Source of the DNA: Phycisphaerales bacterium | GTDB lineage: Bacteria; Planctomycetota; Phycisphaerae; Phycisphaerales; UBA1924 | Direction of reading: 5' to 3' | Assembly (NCBI GenBank): GCA_016709445.1 | Contig: JADJMV010000002.1 | Coordinates: 1-26,902 of the forward strand | DNA length: 26,902 nt | In this document: positions 23,969 through 26,902 of the stretch, in pieces | How the letters are laid out: each line of letters starts with the position of its first letter | Position numbering within the stretch: position 1 is the first letter of the stretch | Notes under the pieces: generated by a model | Databases searched by the model: none | Told to the model about the DNA's origin: nothing | Seen by the model: only the letters and a program-made list of their open reading frames with translations | Program-made: the position numbers and the translations under genes

Positions 23969-24201
23969 CCGCGTGCTTACGCCCGCGGCTCTGGTGGTTG
24001 TGGTGGTTTCGTGGTTAGGGGGGATGGTGGAAGTTCGTTCCGCGTGCTTACGCCCGCGGCTCTGGTGGTTGTGGTGGGTTCGTGGTCAGGGGGGATGGTG
24101 GAGGTTCGTTCCGCGTGCTTACGCCCGCGGCTCTGGTGGTTGTGGTGGTTTCGTGGTTAGGGGGGATGGCGGAGGTTCGTTCCGCGTGCTTACGCACGCG
24201 G
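23969..24201. repeat. REP-like hairpin repeat cluster 2 (71-bp tandem, 4 hairpins)
   Basis: Hairpins at 23969-23988, 24040-24059, 24111-24130 and 24182-24201, exactly 71 bp apart. The spacers are nearly identical to one another and to the spacer at 22496-22546 in cluster 1. The first three have a one-base mismatch in the stem (GCCCGCGG); the last is perfect and contains the stop codon of the aminotransferase gene. Confidence 0.95.
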
Positions 24202-25407
24202 CTCTGGGGCGAGTTCTTGTTTGAGCGCGCGGGCGAGGTACTCGTATTGCTCGCGCGAGTTGTAGGCCTGGCAGGAGATGCGGAGGAGGCGTCGGCCTTG
24301 GCTGGGGAGGCTCCAGACGGGGACCTGGATGCGGTGGTTGGCGACGAGCCTTTCCTGGAGCGGGTCCTCGTATTTGCCGGGCGCGGTGCCGCCGGAGGGG
24401 AGTCCAGCACCGGGGACGATGACGGTGGCCATGGTGCCGACGAGGTCATCGGGCGTGGCGGGATCGCAGCCCAGGGCGTCGCAGAGGATGCGCCGGCCCT
24501 CGAGGGCGAGGGTGTGATTGCGGTTCCGGAGCGCATCCCACGAGCCCTCGAGGGCGCCCATGAACTCGAGGGCGTCGGGGATGGCGAGGAAGCCGGTGTA
24601 GTCGTCGGTGCCGATGTAGTCGAAGAGGCAGCGGAAGCGGTCGCGGTCGGCGCGGGTGAGGTGGGCGCGGGCGGAGAGGGCGAGGGGCTCGAAGCCCTCG
24701 CGGCGCTCGGGGTGGACCCAGAGGAAGGCGGTGCCCTTGGGGCAGCTGGGCCACTTGTGGAGGTTGGCGGTGTAGTAGTGGGGGTTGATGGCACGGATGT
24801 CGAGCGGGATCTGGCCTGGGGCGTGGGCGCCGTCGATGAGCGTCTCGATGCCGCGGGCGCGGAGGGACTCGACGAGACGGGCGATGGGGAAGACGAGCGC
24901 CGTGGGGCTGGTGATGTGGCTCAGCAGGGCGATGCGGGTGCGCGGGGTGACGGCGCTCATGACCGCGTCGTGGATCGCGTCGGCGGAGGGGGTGGGGAAG
25001 GGGATCGAGGCCTTGACCACGTGGGCGCCGGAGCGCTTCGCGGCCTTGGTGAAGGTGCTGATGCAGGCTGAGTACTCATGGTCGTTGACGAGGATCTCGT
25101 CGCCCTGGCGCAGCTCGAGGTTGTCGATGACGGTCGCGACGGCCTGCGTGACGTTGGGCAGGAAGGCCAGGCCCTGCAGATCGCAGCCGACGAAGTCGGC
25201 GACGGCCTGGCGGGCGCGGTCGAGCAGGGGCTCGACATCGATCATGAAGAACTTGACGAGTTCGCGCTCCATCTCGTCGCGGTAGCGGTCCTGGGCGTCG
25301 AGGACGGGGCGCGGGCAGGCGCCGTAGCTGCCGTGGTTGAGGAAGGCGATCTCGGGGTTCAGGAGCCAGTGGCGGGCGTGACGCGAGGGCGGGGGGAGGT
25401 TGGGCAT
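24190..25407 (-). CDS. PLP-dependent class V aminotransferase (isopenicillin-N epimerase-like)
   Basis: A cytoplasmic PLP enzyme, 405 aa, intact. The N-terminus FLNHGSYGACPRPVLDAQ is typical of the isopenicillin-N epimerase-like/cysteine desulfurase-like class V group. LPNVTQAV, the PLP-binding Asp192 and His195 in IDGAHAPGQIPLD, and the Schiff-base Lys218 in YYTANLHKWPSCPKG are all present. The C-terminal domain ends LLRISCQAYNSREQYEYLAR. The reaction (epimerase, lyase or aminotransferase) cannot be decided from the motifs. The final residues EPRA and the TAA stop lie inside a hairpin repeat, the stop (24190-24192) being in the loop. Confidence 0.9.
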   Translation of the reverse strand: MPNLPPPSRHARHWLLNPEIAFLNHGSYGACPRPVLDAQDRYRDEMERELVKFFMIDVEPLLDRARQAVADFVGCDLQGLAFLPNVTQAVATVIDNLELRQGDEILVNDHEYSACISTFTKAAKRSGAHVVKASIPFPTPSADAIHDAVMSAVTPRTRIALLSHITSPTALVFPIARLVESLRARGIETLIDGAHAPGQIPLDIRAINPHYYTANLHKWPSCPKGTAFLWVHPERREGFEPLALSARAHLTRADRDRFRCLFDYIGTDDYTGFLAIPDALEFMGALEGSWDALRNRNHTLALEGRRILCDALGCDPATPDDLVGTMATVIVPGAGLPSGGTAPGKYEDPLQERLVANHRIQVPVWSLPSQGRRLLRISCQAYNSREQYEYLARALKQELAPEPRA

Positions 25408-25495
25408 GGGGAGAGGGTAGAGCGGCGGCGGGGCGCGCGGTAGCTAGGAGCGACGGAGAGGGGGAGCTTGGTTTGTCGTGGGACGGGTGCGGCGG

Positions 25496-25828
25496 TCAGG
25501 CCTGGGTATCGATCAGGCGGCCGGCGTTGATGTTCGTGGCGGCCGCGTTGCGGGCCGCGGGGTTGGAATAGATCGGGAGGGCCCCCTTGGCGATGGCGGG
25601 GGCTGCGGCGTCGAAGCTGACGGAACCGGCGACCTTGGCGGCCGCGAGAGGGCTGGCGGGCCGGGAGCGCTGGCGGAGGGCGCTGGAGAGGTCGAGGGTG
25701 TCGCGTGGGGGCTGTCGGTCTGTCGGCGAGACGCGGGCGACCGGCGCCGGCTGCTGGGCTGGGCGCGCAGGTTGGGTGGAGCGGTAGGCCTGTGCGGCGG
25801 CGGAGAAGGGGATCACGCGGTCGGTCAT
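25496..25828 (-). CDS. Small hypothetical protein
   Basis: 110 aa from MTDRVIPFSAAAQAYRSTQP (ATG 25828); an upstream ATG at 25879 would start inside the palindrome at 25857-25901. The middle is Pro/Gln/Ala-rich and disordered. It is followed by RDTLDLSSALRQR and the conserved-looking end AAKVAGSVSFDAAAPAI, then LPIYSNPAARNAAATNINAG, RLIDTQA. The pattern resembles small planctomycete proteins of unknown function with a flexible N-terminus and a short structured C-terminus. No clear ribosome site. It is the downstream neighbour of the dockerin protein on the same strand but separated by strong hairpins. Confidence 0.65.
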   Translation of the reverse strand: MTDRVIPFSAAAQAYRSTQPARPAQQPAPVARVSPTDRQPPRDTLDLSSALRQRSRPASPLAAAKVAGSVSFDAAAPAIAKGALPIYSNPAARNAAATNINAGRLIDTQA

Positions 25829-25856
25829 GCGTGGACACTTTACCCCGGAATGGCCG

Positions 25857-25901
25857 GAGGGGGTAGGTCCGCACGGCATTATCCGCGGGACCTACCCCCT
25901 C
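25857..25901. terminator. Perfect 14-bp inverted repeat
   Basis: GAGGGGGTAGGTCC and GGACCTACCCCCTC pair perfectly around a 17-base loop, between the dockerin protein stop (25943) and the small gene start (25828). No U run follows on either strand, so a terminator role is likely only by position; it could be a dispersed palindrome. Confidence 0.5.
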
Positions 25902-25919
25902 CCAATCCGGAGAGACTGC

Positions 25920-25934
25920 GGGGCCGACGGCCCC
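25920..25934 (-). terminator. Short hairpin after the dockerin protein stop
   Basis: GGGGCC-GAC-GGCCCC, 8 bases after the stop at 25943. Too short alone, but together with the following 14-bp palindrome it could end the transcript. Confidence 0.35.
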
Positions 25935-25942
25935 CACCCACA

Positions 25943-26902
25943 TCAGCCGTCGGTCCAGAGGTTGAGGAAGAAGATGAAGTCGCGTGTATCGATGATGCCG
26001 TTGCCGTCCATGTCGCTGGCGGGGTCGTGCGAGGCCCAGAGGTTGAGGAAGAGGATGAAGTCCTGGGTGTTGGTGGTGCCGTTGAGGTCGAGGTCGGCCA
26101 GGTCGGTCGAGAGCATGCGGACTCGGGTGCCCTCGTAGATCAGGACGGTCTTGTCGCCGGCGGGGGGCGTGGGCAGGTTCGAGGTGGTGAACTGGCCGCT
26201 GCGTCCGCCGGTGGCGGTGAGGAAGTCGAAGAAGGTGCCCTCGGCGGGGACGTAGCCGTTGATGTAGCTGCCGGTGAAGGCTCCGGCGAGGGCGGCCGTG
26301 CCGGTGGCGGTGAGGTTGCCGTAGTTGGCGGCGCCGGCGCCCTGGGCGGAGAGGTGGACGACGGAGGTGGGGGCGAGAACCAGGTTGTCGACGACCGTGA
26401 CCTTGCCGCCGGGGTTGAGGGCGATGGCGCCGTCGTTGGTCCAGGTGGTGCCGGCGCCGGGGAGGTCGATGGTCAGCGTGCCGCCGCTGGCGGCGATGGT
26501 TCCCTGGTTGGTGAAGCTGTCGGTGGTGATCTGGATGCCGGCTCCGGAGTTGTCTGCGTTGATGGCGCCGAGGTTGAGGAGGGCCTGTGTGCCGGTGCCG
26601 GTCGAGGAGATGGAGGAGGTGTTGCTGGGTGTGCCGCCGGTGATGTGGGCGTTGGCGGCGATGGTGAGTGTTGAGCCGTCGGGCCCGGCGATGCGGAGGG
26701 TATGGGAGGCGGAGTTGTCGGCGACGAAGTCGATGGTGCCGTTGGCGAAGGTCTGTGTGCCCGTGAAGTCGAGCGTGTCGTTGGACTGGATGCTGAGTGT
26801 GCCGTTGAGGGTGAGCCCGCCGACATTGAGGTAGCCGAAGGAGCCCGCGCGGCTGAGGTCGCCGTTGACAGTGATGGGCCCGGCGAGGCGTTGTTGCCGC
26901 TG
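25943..26902 (-). CDS. Large secreted beta-strand-rich protein with dockerin-like C-terminus, 5' end beyond window
   Basis: The frame is open from the window edge to TGA at 25943 (319 codons seen). The bulk is Gly/Asn/Thr-rich strand repeats such as GYLNVGGLTLNGTLSIQSND, TLDFTGTQTFANGTIDFVAD, GAINADNSGAGIQITTDSF and GTIAASGGTLTIDLPG. This is the style of autotransporter-associated or filamentous beta-helix proteins. It is followed by GNLTATGTAALAGAFTGSYI and FFDFLTATGGRSGQFTTSNL, a typical end of such a helix. The last 55 or so residues form a two-loop dockerin-like domain: DLDLNGTTNTQDFILFLNLW and DMDGNGIIDTRDFIFFLNLW. Surely exported; the signal peptide is outside the window. Likely an adhesin or surface protein (inference). 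Confidence 0.85.
   Translation of the reverse strand, partial: QRQQRLAGPITVNGDLSRAGSFGYLNVGGLTLNGTLSIQSNDTLDFTGTQTFANGTIDFVADNSASHTLRIAGPDGSTLTIAANAHITGGTPSNTSSISSTGTGTQALLNLGAINADNSGAGIQITTDSFTNQGTIAASGGTLTIDLPGAGTTWTNDGAIALNPGGKVTVVDNLVLAPTSVVHLSAQGAGAANYGNLTATGTAALAGAFTGSYINGYVPAEGTFFDFLTATGGRSGQFTTSNLPTPPAGDKTVLIYEGTRVRMLSTDLADLDLNGTTNTQDFILFLNLWASHDPASDMDGNGIIDTRDFIFFLNLWTDG

Noticed and set aside
23969..24201. CRISPR-like array (regular 71-bp period)
   Set aside because: The spacers are nearly identical, only four units exist, and no cas gene is present. It is a tandem REP-like repeat.

Overview
The window looks like a chromosomal segment of a high-G+C planctomycete, probably of the class Phycisphaerae. 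The evidence is two secreted proteins with GC-rich dockerin-like tails (DFNGDG...LAFLNEW type), a prepilin-type protein starting FTLIELLVVIAIIALL with a late FDGH motif, a DUF1080 sugar hydrolase, many small lineage-type hypothetical genes, and a GroEL without the usual GGM tail. This is inferred from protein style, not from a marker gene.

Layout. 1-4344, minus strand: an operon PepSY-like exported protein > OmpR-type response regulator > histidine kinase > TolC-type outer-membrane efflux protein. All four genes are recognisable but broken by many one-base frameshifts. A likely regulator box and promoter lie upstream at 4407-4447. 4676-5349, minus: DUF1080 hydrolase, also frameshifted. 5350-9150: a patchwork of small genes and mobile-element debris. 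It holds a promoter with an almost leaderless small gene, the C-terminal end of a REP-associated tyrosine transposase (RAYT) with palindromes beside it, a low-G+C GspG-like fragment, a paired 27-bp repeat, the tail of an integrase-type transposase, and an IS256-family element. 9154-10218, minus: PHB-depolymerase-type esterase with a dockerin. 10748-11730, minus: a small hypothetical gene and a four-helix-bundle (S23/IVP) gene carrying 9-bp repeat expansions. 11790-14904, minus: receiver-like protein, groES, a 67-aa gene, groEL and a strong terminator. 15247-22324, plus: rmuC, ldhA, an HtrA-like protease, a long pseudoprotease/PDZ protein and a prepilin-type protein. 22327-24201: arrays of a hairpin repeat on both sides of a membrane protein with four zinc ribbons. 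24190-25407, minus: class V aminotransferase. 25496-26902, minus: a small hypothetical gene and the 3' end of a large secreted dockerin protein.

Two themes stand out. First, a REP-like palindrome carries a stop codon in its hairpin loop and sits at the 3' ends of genes, so that proteins end in EPRA. In one copy the stop has become CAA and the protein runs on. A RAYT remnant, the enzyme type known to move REPs, lies in the same window. Second, a catalytically intact HtrA protease is followed by a protein with two trypsin-like regions that both lack the catalytic triad, plus PDZ domains.

Caution: frameshifts are dense in the first 5.4 kb and sporadic later (8714, about 11550, about 16680, 20002). 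Most of those traced by eye are one base too many in a homopolymer run. Sequencing error near a contig end explains this better than gene decay.
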